From NCBI GenBank assembly GCA_018831195.1, contig JAHJDP010000084.1:94364-158363 (forward strand): DNA of 64,000 nt, read 5' to 3'. Source of the DNA: Candidatus Eisenbacteria bacterium. Lineage in GTDB: Bacteria; Eisenbacteria; RBG-16-71-46; CAIMUX01; JAHJDP01. The notes beneath the pieces were generated by a model that searched no databases, was not told the DNA's origin, and saw only the letters and a list, made by a program, of their open reading frames with translations. The position numbers were made by a program, and so were the translations under genes. Of this stretch, positions 6,741 to 16,534 are shown in pieces (the stretch's first letter is position 1; every line of letters begins with the position of its first letter).

Positions 6741-9700
6741 GTGAGAGATTTTTTAATTAATATAGCCATCAGACGACCCAAGTGGGTTCTCATCATCACT
6801 GCCTTGATCACCCTGGCGTTCTTGGCGCAATTTCCTCGCATCAAGATCGACACCGATCCCGAGAATATGCTGCCGGAGAATGAACAGGTTCGGGTCTTCC
6901 ACTCTGAAGTGAAGGAGAACTTCAACCTTCGCGATTTCCTCGTCTTGGGAATCGTTCATGAAGCGGGAATGTTTACCCCCGAACGGCTTGCGCGGGTGCA
7001 GGAGATGACCAATGAGATCCGCGAGCTGGATGGCGTTATCACCGACGATCTGCTCGCTCCGGCTGACGTCGATGACATAACGGTCGAGGAGGGTGGCATC
7101 CTGCGCGTTTCTCCTCTCATGGGAGAAGCGCCTGAGGATCAAGCCGGCGCCGACCTTATACTGGAGCGGATCCGGCAGAATCCCATCCTTCGCGGCAAGC
7201 TGGCCAGCGATGACGGACGGGCTATCGCCCTTTTCATTCCTCTTGAAAGTAAAGATATCAGTTTCGAAATCGCCCAGAAAATCACGACGATCGCTAACAA
7301 TATGGGCGGCGACGAAGAATACTATCTTGCGGGACAGCCGGTGGCTCAGGACACATTCGGCGCGGCGATGTTCAAGCAGATGGCTGTCTCGGCGCCATTA
7401 GCCGGCCTTGTTATCTTTTTGTTGATGCTTTTCTTCTTCCGCGAACCGCGTACGGTCGGCACCGCAATGCTGGTGGCCGTTATGTCGGTTATCTGGGGGA
7501 TGGGTGCTCTGATCGGCACCGGATTTACAGTTCATATTATGAGCTCCATGATCCCCATTTTCCTAATCCCGATCGCGATCCTTCCATCCATTCATATTCT
7601 CAGCGACATGTATGACCGCCGCGGCCGCTGCGGAAGCACGGAAGAGGCCGTGCGCCAGTCGCTGACACACCTCTTTAAGCCGATCCTGTTCACGACCATC
7701 ACGACAATTGTGGGATTCGGCAGCCTTATGCTGACACCGATTCCTCCCGTCCAGATCTTTGGCGGATTTGTCGCGGCCGGCATTCTGGCGGCCTGGTTGA
7801 TGTCGATGACGTTCCTTCCCGCGCTCGTCATGCTCGAGTCACATCGGGGGAAGGATCCCTTGGTTTGCCACTCGGCGAAAAAGACGGGAATGGCAAATTA
7901 CCTTCAGACCGTCCGCAGGCTTTCGATGAGAGGCCGTTGGGCCGTGACAGGCGTCTCGGTATTGATTCTCATCTTTTCAATCATCGGCCTCAGTAAGATT
8001 CGCGTGAATGACAATCCGGTGCGCTGGTTCAAATCAAATCATCCGCTGAGGGTCGCTGATAGAATTATGAACGAGCATCTTGCCGGAACCTATATAGCCT
8101 ACCTGGAGCTCGGCGGGGATGAAGAAGGCCGGATTAAGGATCCCGAGGTCATGACCTATATTGAGTCCCTGCAGAAGCACCTCATGGACCATTCTAATGT
8201 CGGGGCCACCTCCTCTGTCGCGGATGTCGTCAAGAAAGTTGGTTTTGAACTCGCCTTTGAGGATCCTGAGCAAATGGTGATCCCGGATAGTCGCGAGGCG
8301 GTTGCTCAATACCTATTCCTCTACGAGATGAGCGGTGGAAATCCCGACGATCTTTATCATTTCATCACACCCGAAGCCAACAAAGCCATCATCTGGGTGC
8401 AGATGCATGAAGGCGATAACAATGCTGTTCAGTCGGTCGTTGAGTCGGCTGAAATCTACATGGCGGCGAATCCCATTCCTGACGGATTAGAGAAGGGTTG
8501 GGCCGGTCTTAGTTATGTGAACATTGTGTGGCAGGACAAGATGGTCAAGGGTATGGGCAAGGCGTTGCTGGGAAGCTTCATCACGGTCTTCATCATGATG
8601 ACGATCCTCTTTCGGTCGCTCATTTGGGGTCTAGTCTCAATGCTGCCCCTCACCGGCACCATCGCCTTTATCTATGGTCTGCTGGGATGGTTCGGCAAGG
8701 ATTATGACATGCCGGTGGCTGTTCTGAGCTCATTGACGCTTGGGCTCTCCATTGATTTCGCCATCCACTTCATTCAGCGAAGTCGGGAGATACACAAAGA
8801 AACAAAGAATTACGAGGAGACAATGATAAGAACATTTGAGGGTACCGGACGGGCGATTTTCCGGAACGTCATGGTTCTGGCCATCGGCTTCGTGCCGATG
8901 CTTTTCGCCTCATTAACGCCGTATTTCACGGTGGGTTTATTCTTCTTTCTCATCATGATGGTCAGCGGCCTTGTGACGCTGGTTCTTCTGCCCGCCATCA
9001 CCGCCCTGAGGCCGTCGCTTTTCTATGCGGCCGCGGCCAAGCAGCGGAAAAGCCGGTTGGCGCCTGCAGCCGCGACGGCTGTTCTGCTCCTTTTCGCCGG
9101 GCAGGCTCTCATGCCGCTGATCTCTCCGGTTGAAGCCGCAGAGACCGACGCCGTGGAAATCATGAAGCAGGCTCATATGAATCTTTTCTATGCCGGAGAT
9201 GATGGTATCGCTGAGGTGAAAATGACTCTGGTCGATAAGAACGGCCGCGAGCGTGAACGTGAGTTTACGATGCTCCGTTGGGATGGCGAAGACGGTGGTG
9301 AGCAGCGGTATTATACATACTTTAATAAACCGGCTGATGTCCGCCGGACAACTTTCATGGTGATCAAACAAGTAGATAAGGACGATGACCGCTGGATCTA
9401 TATCCCGGCCGTCGACCTGGTCCGCCGAATCAGCTCGAATGATAAAAACAGCAGCTTTGTTGGAAGCGACTTCAGCTATGAAGATGTCTCCGGCCGCCAT
9501 TGGCTGGATGATGCACACGAGTTGACCGGTGAGGGAGAGCTGGACGGAACCCCCGTCTACATCGTCAAGAGCACTCCAAACGACGGCGCCAAGTGGGCCT
9601 ACCGGATTTCCTACATCGATAGAGAGCGGCGCCTGCCTTTGAAGGAAGAGTACTTTGACAAAAAGGACGAAATGATCCGGCTCTTCACCGCAGATGAAAT

Positions 9701-9869
9701 CAAGGAGATTGACGGATTCTCTACGGTGACAACCCGCACAATGAAGGATCTCAAGCGGGATCACCATACCGTCGTCACCTTCAGCGAGGTTAAATACAAC
9801 GTCGGTGTCGAGCCGGATATCTTTGCGGAGCGCTATCTGAAGAATCCTCCACGGGAATATATCAAGTAA
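6741..9869 (+). CDS. RND/MMPL-family exporter fused to a LolA-like lipoprotein-sorting domain
   Basis: About 1042 residues from GTG 6741, chosen because AGGGGGG lies 5 bp upstream; ATG 6726 is the alternative. Residues 1-760 are an MMPL/RND transporter with two sets of six membrane segments and two large periplasmic loops. The first helix begins after RRPKW, and DTDPENMLPEN follows it, as in HpnN/MMPL-type proteins. Residues about 765-797 look like an internal signal peptide (KQRKSRLAPAAATAVLLLF...EAAE), then residues 798-1042 match the outer membrane lipoprotein-sorting domain (PF17131, LolA-like; YYTYFNKPADVRRT, WIYIPAVDLVRRI). These are usually two adjacent genes. The thirteenth hydrophobic segment would place the LolA part in the periplasm. 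Probable substrate: lipids or lipoproteins. Confidence 0.88.
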   Translation: MRDFLINIAIRRPKWVLIITALITLAFLAQFPRIKIDTDPENMLPENEQVRVFHSEVKENFNLRDFLVLGIVHEAGMFTPERLARVQEMTNEIRELDGVITDDLLAPADVDDITVEEGGILRVSPLMGEAPEDQAGADLILERIRQNPILRGKLASDDGRAIALFIPLESKDISFEIAQKITTIANNMGGDEEYYLAGQPVAQDTFGAAMFKQMAVSAPLAGLVIFLLMLFFFREPRTVGTAMLVAVMSVIWGMGALIGTGFTVHIMSSMIPIFLIPIAILPSIHILSDMYDRRGRCGSTEEAVRQSLTHLFKPILFTTITTIVGFGSLMLTPIPPVQIFGGFVAAGILAAWLMSMTFLPALVMLESHRGKDPLVCHSAKKTGMANYLQTVRRLSMRGRWAVTGVSVLILIFSIIGLSKIRVNDNPVRWFKSNHPLRVADRIMNEHLAGTYIAYLELGGDEEGRIKDPEVMTYIESLQKHLMDHSNVGATSSVADVVKKVGFELAFEDPEQMVIPDSREAVAQYLFLYEMSGGNPDDLYHFITPEANKAIIWVQMHEGDNNAVQSVVESAEIYMAANPIPDGLEKGWAGLSYVNIVWQDKMVKGMGKALLGSFITVFIMMTILFRSLIWGLVSMLPLTGTIAFIYGLLGWFGKDYDMPVAVLSSLTLGLSIDFAIHFIQRSREIHKETKNYEETMIRTFEGTGRAIFRNVMVLAIGFVPMLFASLTPYFTVGLFFFLIMMVSGLVTLVLLPAITALRPSLFYAAAAKQRKSRLAPAAATAVLLLFAGQALMPLISPVEAAETDAVEIMKQAHMNLFYAGDDGIAEVKMTLVDKNGREREREFTMLRWDGEDGGEQRYYTYFNKPADVRRTTFMVIKQVDKDDDRWIYIPAVDLVRRISSNDKNSSFVGSDFSYEDVSGRHWLDDAHELTGEGELDGTPVYIVKSTPNDGAKWAYRISYIDRERRLPLKEEYFDKKDEMIRLFTADEIKEIDGFSTVTTRTMKDLKRDHHTVVTFSEVKYNVGVEPDIFAERYLKNPPREYIK

Positions 9870-9928
9870 ACACGAAGGGTGTGATAGAACGAATGGCGGA
9901 ACCAAACATGGGAAGAGAAGGTGAAATC

Positions 9929-11203
9929 ATGAATACAGCAGGCGATCGTATCAGTGATAGAACTCCCCGGGGAAAGTTACTGGGCAAAGTCCTCACCGTT
10001 CTGGTCCTGGCCGCCGTTATGATTCCGTCCGCGGGGTGGGGGCAGGAGATCCATGGGTTTATCGAAGGCCTCAATGGTGTGCGCTTGACGGAAGGCGGGG
10101 GATTCGATGAGGGCAGCTATACGGCGCGTGAAACACGGTTTCAATTGAGGCTCAATGACTACGGCGATACCGGCGAATATTTCGCCCGTCTCGATTATTT
10201 CTTTGATTCTTTCGATGATCGCGGCGGTGATTTGGAGATTCGGGAAGCCTATTTCACCTATACCGGTTTTGGAGCGGTCGATTTCAAAATCGGCCGGCAG
10301 ATAACAACATGGGGGACAGGCGATCTTCTCTTTATCAATGATGTCTTCCCCAAGGATTGGCAAAGCTTCTTCATCGGCCGCGAGGATCAATATCTCAAAG
10401 CTCCCATGGATGTCTTCAGAGCCGGAGTCTATAGCGGCCTGTTCGATATCAATGTCATCGCCATGCCGCGATTTGAGCCGGATCGCCTACCGACACCCGA
10501 CCGGTTGACCTTCTATAATCCCATGAACATGCCGATCATCCCGGTGGAACCTGAAAACAATTTGGATAAGGGCGAAATCGCCATCCGCCTTTCCCGCCAG
10601 ATCAGCGGCTGGGAAGCGGCTCTGTACGGCTACCGGGGGTATTTCCGCCAACCGGTTGGATTCAACACGACCTCCCAACAGACTTTCTACCCCAGACTGA
10701 ATGTCTATGGTGCCAGCTTGCGTCGCGGTCTGTTGGGCGGTGTGTTTAATTTAGAGGGCGGCTATTACGACAGCCGGGATGACCAGGACGGAGACAATCC
10801 CTTCGTTGAGAACAGTACGCTGCGCGGAATGGCCGGATTCGACCGTCAGCTTATGACGGACCTTCAACTCGGTCTGCAGGGTTATTTCGAGCAGATGCAG
10901 AATCACGATCTGTACGCCGGCGGAATTCAGCCGGGGGCCTATGAAAAAGAAGAGCTTCGGCAGCTCTATACGATGCGTCTGACGCGCTGGCTCAAGTATC
11001 AGACAATAATGCTGTCATTGTTCACTTTCTACTCGCCTACTGATGAGGATTTCTATGTGAGGGCCAATGCAAGCTACAAGCTCAGCGATCCCATGGAAGT
11101 CTCACTGGGGGCGAATCTATTCGGCGGCGAGTACGAGCAAACACTCTTCGGCCAGTTCGAAGATAATGACAATGTCTATCTTAGGCTGCGTTATTCATTT
11201 TAA
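9929..11203 (+). CDS. Outer-membrane beta-barrel protein, DUF1302-like
   Basis: 424 residues from ATG 9929, preceded by AGAAGG at a good distance. The signal peptide KLLGKVLTVLVLAAVMIPSA is followed by QEIHGFIEG. The repeated amphipathic strands, the motif IGRQITTWGTGDLLFINDVFPKDW and the terminal aromatic residue (RLRYSF) mark an outer-membrane barrel of the DUF1302 type, found beside MMPL exporters and LolA-like proteins. It lies 59 bp after the exporter gene on the same strand, so it belongs to the same sigma-54 operon and would complete a trans-envelope route. The transported compound is not known. Confidence 0.75.
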   Translation: MNTAGDRISDRTPRGKLLGKVLTVLVLAAVMIPSAGWGQEIHGFIEGLNGVRLTEGGGFDEGSYTARETRFQLRLNDYGDTGEYFARLDYFFDSFDDRGGDLEIREAYFTYTGFGAVDFKIGRQITTWGTGDLLFINDVFPKDWQSFFIGREDQYLKAPMDVFRAGVYSGLFDINVIAMPRFEPDRLPTPDRLTFYNPMNMPIIPVEPENNLDKGEIAIRLSRQISGWEAALYGYRGYFRQPVGFNTTSQQTFYPRLNVYGASLRRGLLGGVFNLEGGYYDSRDDQDGDNPFVENSTLRGMAGFDRQLMTDLQLGLQGYFEQMQNHDLYAGGIQPGAYEKEELRQLYTMRLTRWLKYQTIMLSLFTFYSPTDEDFYVRANASYKLSDPMEVSLGANLFGGEYEQTLFGQFEDNDNVYLRLRYSF

Positions 11204-11275
11204 GACAGGCCAGGACCTCAGAACGAGGAAGAATAATGCGAAGGAACAGAGTGCGAATAAAAAGGAGTTGATCCG

Positions 11276-11500
11276 ATGAAAAATCATCAAAGCTCATCCA
11301 TGGAGATGGTCATCCGCCGCTTTGCTGGTGTCTTTATACTCGCCAGCCTGGCCTTGGGGTGGTGGGTTCATCCCGGCTGGTTTCTCTTCACAGCCTTCGT
11401 CGGAGTAAACCTATTCCAAAGCAGTATAACAGGGCTCTGCCCGCTGGAGAGGATGCTTCGCAAGGCCGGCGTTGGGCAAAGCGCTGGGTCGCTGCAGTAG
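11276..11500 (+). CDS. DUF2892 small inner-membrane protein
   Basis: 74 residues with RBS AAAAAGGAG before ATG 11276. The pattern RRFAGVFILASLALGWWVHPGWFLFTAFVGVNLFQSSITGLCPLE is the two-helix YgaP-type membrane domain of DUF2892 (quoted here only as its extent, residues 14-58, keyed by AGVF, GWFLF, GVNL and the closing CPLE). The conserved Cys before PLE is present. In other bacteria it stands alone or is joined to a rhodanese. It is the last gene after the exporter/barrel pair, 72 bp downstream, and may share its transcript. Function is unknown. Confidence 0.85.
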   Translation: MKNHQSSSMEMVIRRFAGVFILASLALGWWVHPGWFLFTAFVGVNLFQSSITGLCPLERMLRKAGVGQSAGSLQ

Positions 11501-11732
11501 CGGGAATCAGCTTACTTCTTCCGGGGCCGGGGGTTATCCAAAAATGAACGGCAGCTCATCAGCGCCCCCGGTTCCACCCTCTCCTCATCAAGTTTCATCA
11601 TTCAGCTTCATCTTGGCGCACCCCCTTCCTGATGTTAGATTCCCTAGATGGACGATGTTCCTGGGACTGCCAGCCGGAGCCGCGTAGCCGTTTGGCGAAC
11701 TGACATGAGAAGCAAGCTGTAATGGAGCTCTG

Positions 11733-14700
11733 ATGGTGCGATACAAGACTCTCGAAGAAATCGCGGGACATTTGGAGAAGAAACGAATTTCTTTCTCTTC
11801 ACTGATGCCCTGGCGGATCAGCAATATCCTGCTCGTTTCCAGCCTCTATGATTCATTTACTTTTCAGGAAGACGGGAATCTGACGGAGATGCTCTTTTCA
11901 GAGTATCTCGATTTGAATCTGAGCTATGCCCCCTCAATCAGCCGGGTCTCTACGGCGGAAGCGGCCCTGGAGAATGTGCGCACCGAGCAGCCCGATCTTA
12001 TCATCTCAATGCTTCGCGTTGGCGACACCGACATCTTTGAGTTCGGCAAGGCGCTGCGTGAGATCGCCCCGGACCTGCCCCTTGTTCTGCTCGCATATGA
12101 TACCCGTGAGCTTGCCATGTTAAAGGCTCGTGAACCCATCCCGGGGGTGGATCATATCTTCGTCTGGCAGGGGGATGTTCGTCTCTTTCTCGCCATTATC
12201 AAGTGTTATGAAGATGTTATGAATGCTCGCCATGATGCAGAGGTGGCCGGCGTAAAGACGATTATCCTGATTGAAGATAACGCCCGGTTCTATTCGTCGT
12301 ATCTGCCCCTGCTCTATACCGAGATCATGGAGCAGACGCAGGGACTCATGACGGAAGGCGTCAATCGCATGCAGCGGCTTCTTCGCATGCGGGCGAGACC
12401 CAAAATCCTTTGGTCAGCCAGCTACGAAGGGGGATTGGAATCTTACGAAAGATACCGTGATCACATTCTCGGAGTGATTGTTGATGCGAGGTTCCCCAAA
12501 AATGGAAAGATCGATCCTTCGGCGGGCCTCCAATTCGCAAAAATGGTTAAAACCCACGATATTCGGACACCCGTGTTGATGCAGTCGAGCGACACGTCGA
12601 ATAGGGATAAGGCAAGCGCCACCGGTTCAACATTTATCGATAAGAACTCGCCCACTCTGCTTCATGATGTTCAGGAATTCATGAGGAACTATCTTGGGTT
12701 CGGGGACTTCATTTTCAGACACCCGGATGAATCGGAAATCATGAGAGCCTCGGATCTCCGGGGCCTCACACGAGGCCTGAAAAGGGTGCCTGATGATTCA
12801 ATTCTGCATCATGCGCAAAGGAATGACTTTTCAACATGGCTTATGGCGAGAACTGAGTATGATTTGGCCAAGGCTTTGCGTCCCCGCAAGCCGGAAGAAT
12901 TCAAATCACCGGCCGCGCTTCGCGAGTACCTTGTTCAGACGCTGAGAGATTATCGGGATCAGAGTCGCGCCGGACTTGTCGAGGAGTTTTCCACGGACTC
13001 GTTCGAGGCCGAGGAGGGTTTCACCAAGATCGGCTCGGGATCGCTTGGCGGCAAGGGCCGGGGTTTGGCATTCTTGAATTCATTGTTAAAGGATTATGAT
13101 ATTGAGGATCGGTTTGCCGGTATCAAGATTTCGGTTCCCCCATCAACGGTGTTGGCCACTGGCGTCTTTGACAAATTTATGGAGGAGTCCAACCTCACGC
13201 AGCTTGCCCTCAATGAAAGCGATGACGATAAAATACGCGAGGCTTTTCTCAAAGCCAGGCTCCCTGAGAAAACCTCGCAGGCGCTCCGGGCTTACCTGCA
13301 GGAAGTGACCTACCCTTTAGCGGTCCGGTCCTCCAGTCTTCTAGAGGATGCTTCCTATCAACCGTTTGCCGGAATCTTTCAGACTTTCATGCTGCCTAAC
13401 AATAATGAAGATATCGAAATCCGGTTGGATGAACTTTGCAGGGCTATTCGTCTTGTTTATGCATCGACCTACTATAACGATTCCAAGAGCTATATCGAAT
13501 CGACTCCGAATCGACTCGAAGAAGAAAAGATGGCTGTTGTAATTCAACAGATTGTTGGAAGACAACATGATCATTATGTCTACCCGAATTTCGCCGGCGT
13601 CGCTCGCTCATATGATTATTACCCCATGGAAGGGATGAAAGCGGAGGATGGTGTCGCCTCCATCGCTCTCGGCCTTGGCAGTATGGTGGTCGATGGGGGA
13701 ATGGCTGTGCGCTTTTCCCCTTCTCAACCGCAAAGGTTGTATCAGTTTTCTTCGACAAAGGATTATTTGAAAAATTCCCAGCGTGAATTCTATGGATTGG
13801 ATCTTCAAAGACCAGGCCCTACGGGGTCGGCGGATGAACCCGTCAAAAGCAATCTGGTGCTACTCGATCTTGGCACGGCGCTTAAACACGGGACATTGGA
13901 TGCGGTGGGATCCGTCTACTCACCGCAGAATGACAAGATATATGAAGGTGTTCATCGGAAGGGTATTAGTCTGGTTTCAATGGCGGGAGTCTTGACAGGG
14001 ACTCATTTCCCTTTACCTGAGGTCCTTCGGTTTATTCTGGATGTCGGCGTCGCCGGATTTTCATGTCATGTAGAGATGGAATTTGCCGTGACGCTGCATC
14101 CTTCCAAAGAAGAGCCTCATGAATTCGCCTGTCTGCAGATCCGGCCGTTGGTTTTCAGCACGGTGTCCGAAGCGATAAATATCGGGGAAACACCAAAGGA
14201 TCAAATTATCTGCATGTCGGGAAGCGCCCTTGGCCACGGCCGGTTCACTGGAATCCGCGATATCATATATATTCGCGATGAGGATTTCGATCGGAGCCAA
14301 ACCAAAGAGATCGCCAATGAGGTGGGACTGCTCAACCGGCAATTGAGACAGGCGGGGCGTCCATACCTGCTGATCGGTCCGGGCCGTTGGGGTAGCGCCG
14401 ATCCCTGGCTGGGTATCCCCGTTACATGGTCGCAGATTTCGGGTGTTCGCTGCATTGTAGAATCGGAGATGAAAGATATCCAAATTGCTCCTTCTCAGGG
14501 AACGCATTTCTTTCAGAATATAACTTCGTTTGGAATAGGCTATTTCACCATGAACTCCCAAGATCCTATATCATTTATCAATCAGACTTGGCTAAACGAG
14601 CAACCGGCGGCGTGGGAGACGGAAACAATCCGTCACATTGCCTTTTCCGAATCATTTGAAATTGTCGTTGATAGCCGGAGCGGAAAGGGCGCCGTTTTCC

Positions 14701-14747
14701 AGCCGGGATGGTCACTGACACGGGAAAGTGGAAGCTCCTCGAGCTGA
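11733..14747 (+). CDS. Receiver-receiver-PEP/pyruvate-binding ATP-grasp protein without phospho-His domain
   Basis: 1004 residues, ATG 11733 after GGAGCTC. Residues ~30-150 form a degenerate receiver: the acceptor Asp is missing in LIISMLRV. Residues ~170-320 form a second receiver with Asp251 in VIVDARF. Residues ~435-820 match the ATP-grasp domain of PEP synthase/pyruvate phosphate dikinase, with GGKGRGLAFL near 438 and AVRSSSLLED near 530. No Thr-x-His phosphohistidine motif or PEP-binding barrel follows; instead the C-terminus carries GPGRWGSADPWLG, seen in large PPDK-like proteins of uncharacterised role. It is therefore probably not a classic PEP synthase. A signal-controlled nucleotidyl or phosphoryl transferase is a reasonable guess. 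It stands alone, with about 230 bp of non-coding sequence before it. Confidence 0.72.
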   Translation: MVRYKTLEEIAGHLEKKRISFSSLMPWRISNILLVSSLYDSFTFQEDGNLTEMLFSEYLDLNLSYAPSISRVSTAEAALENVRTEQPDLIISMLRVGDTDIFEFGKALREIAPDLPLVLLAYDTRELAMLKAREPIPGVDHIFVWQGDVRLFLAIIKCYEDVMNARHDAEVAGVKTIILIEDNARFYSSYLPLLYTEIMEQTQGLMTEGVNRMQRLLRMRARPKILWSASYEGGLESYERYRDHILGVIVDARFPKNGKIDPSAGLQFAKMVKTHDIRTPVLMQSSDTSNRDKASATGSTFIDKNSPTLLHDVQEFMRNYLGFGDFIFRHPDESEIMRASDLRGLTRGLKRVPDDSILHHAQRNDFSTWLMARTEYDLAKALRPRKPEEFKSPAALREYLVQTLRDYRDQSRAGLVEEFSTDSFEAEEGFTKIGSGSLGGKGRGLAFLNSLLKDYDIEDRFAGIKISVPPSTVLATGVFDKFMEESNLTQLALNESDDDKIREAFLKARLPEKTSQALRAYLQEVTYPLAVRSSSLLEDASYQPFAGIFQTFMLPNNNEDIEIRLDELCRAIRLVYASTYYNDSKSYIESTPNRLEEEKMAVVIQQIVGRQHDHYVYPNFAGVARSYDYYPMEGMKAEDGVASIALGLGSMVVDGGMAVRFSPSQPQRLYQFSSTKDYLKNSQREFYGLDLQRPGPTGSADEPVKSNLVLLDLGTALKHGTLDAVGSVYSPQNDKIYEGVHRKGISLVSMAGVLTGTHFPLPEVLRFILDVGVAGFSCHVEMEFAVTLHPSKEEPHEFACLQIRPLVFSTVSEAINIGETPKDQIICMSGSALGHGRFTGIRDIIYIRDEDFDRSQTKEIANEVGLLNRQLRQAGRPYLLIGPGRWGSADPWLGIPVTWSQISGVRCIVESEMKDIQIAPSQGTHFFQNITSFGIGYFTMNSQDPISFINQTWLNEQPAAWETETIRHIAFSESFEIVVDSRSGKGAVFQPGWSLTRESGSSSS

Positions 14748-15077
14748 ATCTGATTCAAACCAATACCAGCGCCTGCCGAGGCCGGGTAAAGCCACATCGC
14801 GGGCAGGATCCGTTATCAGCTGTACAATGGCTCAAAGGTTCTGGAGGAATCTCATGAAATTGTCTGCTTGTCTGATCTGGTTCTTTGCTCCGAGTCTGGT
14901 TTGGGCGCTACAGGTCACTACTTAGCGTCAATGATGGCCATGAATCAATAGATCCCGTTTTTTGCAAGTAATCTCTCCTCAAAACGTGTATCCTCCCTAA
15001 GAAGTTTATCCGCAAAATCACAGCGCGCCGGTATGATTTGCAGGCGCAAAAACATATGACATCGAGAGGAATTGGTC
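14748..15077. other. Intergenic stretch with a truncated secreted-protein start
   Basis: 330 bp between the PEP-synthase-like gene and the propeller lipoprotein. It holds the short 14854-14925 frame and, at 15063-15068, the Shine-Dalgarno sequence of the next gene. I see no terminator, RNA gene or other coding sequence in it. Confidence 0.6.
14854..14925 (+). pseudogene. Signal-peptide-only remnant or micropeptide
   Basis: MKLSACLIWFFAPSLVWALQ followed by three residues and a stop, 23 codons in all. It has a strong RBS (CTGGAGGAATCTC) and a complete signal peptide, but nothing after it. No continuation was seen in the other frames, so it may be the surviving start of a deleted secreted-protein gene. 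A real micropeptide cannot be excluded. Confidence 0.4.
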
Positions 15078-16451
15078 ATGAACCTCCACAAATGGTTGAT
15101 CGCATCGATCACGCTCATTTTCATCCTTCTTGGTCTCGGTTGTAACGACGATGACAAGCCGTCCGGACCGGGCGACGCCATCGCTCCCTCGGCCGTGAAC
15201 GATCTAGCCGCATCTGATGCAACCGAAAACAGTATCCAGCTCACCTGGACCGCGACGGGCGATGACAATACGAGCGGTACAGCAAGCGACTACGACATCC
15301 GCTTTGCCACCGCGGACATCACGGTGGCGAATTGGTCGAACGCAACAAAAGCGGCCGGCGAGCCGAATCCGGCCGCAGCAGGAACGCCGCAGACCTTCAC
15401 CGTTACGAACCTTCGCGGAGGAACAGAGTACTTCTTTGCCCTGAAGGTTGCGGACGAGGAGCCGAATTGGTCCGACCTCTCCAACACGGCGGTAGACACA
15501 ACCCTCCCGAGTAGTTTGATGTTGGTCGCTTCCTCTGGCGGAAAGTACGCCATCATCGATCCCGTGACCGGTGAGGATTCGGTGATTGTTGAGCCAAACG
15601 GCACGTATGATGGAAACGGGGATTATTGGGCATTCGGGTATGGTTGCCGCCGGGTTTACTTCATGGCTAAACCGGCGGGAAGCGGCACCAAGGCGATCTT
15701 CGGGTGCGATGCCTTCGATGGAGTCAATGTGGAGAGGCTCACTGACGCCGCACAGATGAATGTGGAGCATCTCGACGGCTCGCCGGCGGAAGAGAAGATT
15801 GTCTTCCAGGCGTGGGGGGGTGCGGAATCGAACTACCCTGGTCGGAATATCTTCGTCATCAATGAGAGTGGCAGCGGTCTCACCCAGCTCACCCACAGCG
15901 GGGAAGCGATGGAAGAGCCAGACGGCACCGACGTCACCATTGATGGGGGTTATATGCCGATCTGGTCACCGGACGGAACGAAGATCGCCTTCTTCGCGAG
16001 GTCGCTCACCAGGAGCAAGGCGCTGCACTATGATTGGGTTGTGATGGATGCGGACGGGAACAACAAGGAAGTGGTAAATGTCTACAATGGCTTCTCCGAC
16101 ATCCGACGCGGTGGTTGGTCCCAGGACGGCGAGTTCCTCTTTATAAATCAACTGGAAGGAGCCGATTGGAGTATCTACGCCCTTCATATCGACTCGCGGA
16201 TCGAGACTGAGATCACCGCCGCGCTAGGCCTTTCTCCGGCGGCGCCGTATTGGATCGCGCCGTCTCCTCTGGACGACGAGATCGCCTTTGATCGTTTTAT
16301 GGCGAGCGCGACGTCGCTCTACAAGGCGGACTACACCGTCACCGGCACCAGCGTCTCCGTCTCTAACTCGCGGGAGGTCGCTCATTCGAACCAGTATGGC
16401 GTTCTCTCCTATGACGAGCCGGATTGGGCTCCCTTCTATCCGGAGAACTGA
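15078..16451 (+). CDS. Lipoprotein with fibronectin-III and TolB-like propeller domains
   Basis: 457 residues from ATG 15078 (RBS GAGAGGAATT). The lipobox is LLGLGC, the Cys followed by a DDD-rich spacer. Residues ~36-145 form a fibronectin type III domain (PSAVNDLAASDA...IQLTWTATGDD...GGTEYFFALKVADE). The rest is a TolB/WD40-like propeller with PIWSPDGTKIAFFAR and GGWSQDGEFLFI repeats of the PD40 type. It is likely anchored to the outer membrane or cell surface and binds an unknown partner. It stands alone between non-coding stretches. Nothing suggests enzymatic activity. Confidence 0.8.
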   Translation: MNLHKWLIASITLIFILLGLGCNDDDKPSGPGDAIAPSAVNDLAASDATENSIQLTWTATGDDNTSGTASDYDIRFATADITVANWSNATKAAGEPNPAAAGTPQTFTVTNLRGGTEYFFALKVADEEPNWSDLSNTAVDTTLPSSLMLVASSGGKYAIIDPVTGEDSVIVEPNGTYDGNGDYWAFGYGCRRVYFMAKPAGSGTKAIFGCDAFDGVNVERLTDAAQMNVEHLDGSPAEEKIVFQAWGGAESNYPGRNIFVINESGSGLTQLTHSGEAMEEPDGTDVTIDGGYMPIWSPDGTKIAFFARSLTRSKALHYDWVVMDADGNNKEVVNVYNGFSDIRRGGWSQDGEFLFINQLEGADWSIYALHIDSRIETEITAALGLSPAAPYWIAPSPLDDEIAFDRFMASATSLYKADYTVTGTSVSVSNSREVAHSNQYGVLSYDEPDWAPFYPEN

Positions 16452-16534
16452 TTCCGATCTCAACCATCGTCGTAAGGCGCTCCGTCCGGACCTCCGGACG
16501 GGGCAAGGCGACATGTTATGTTAGATCGAATTAA

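Noticed and set aside
8937..9905. Minus-strand frame opposite the MMPL-LolA gene
   Set aside because: Antisense to a strongly conserved transporter and lacks an RBS.
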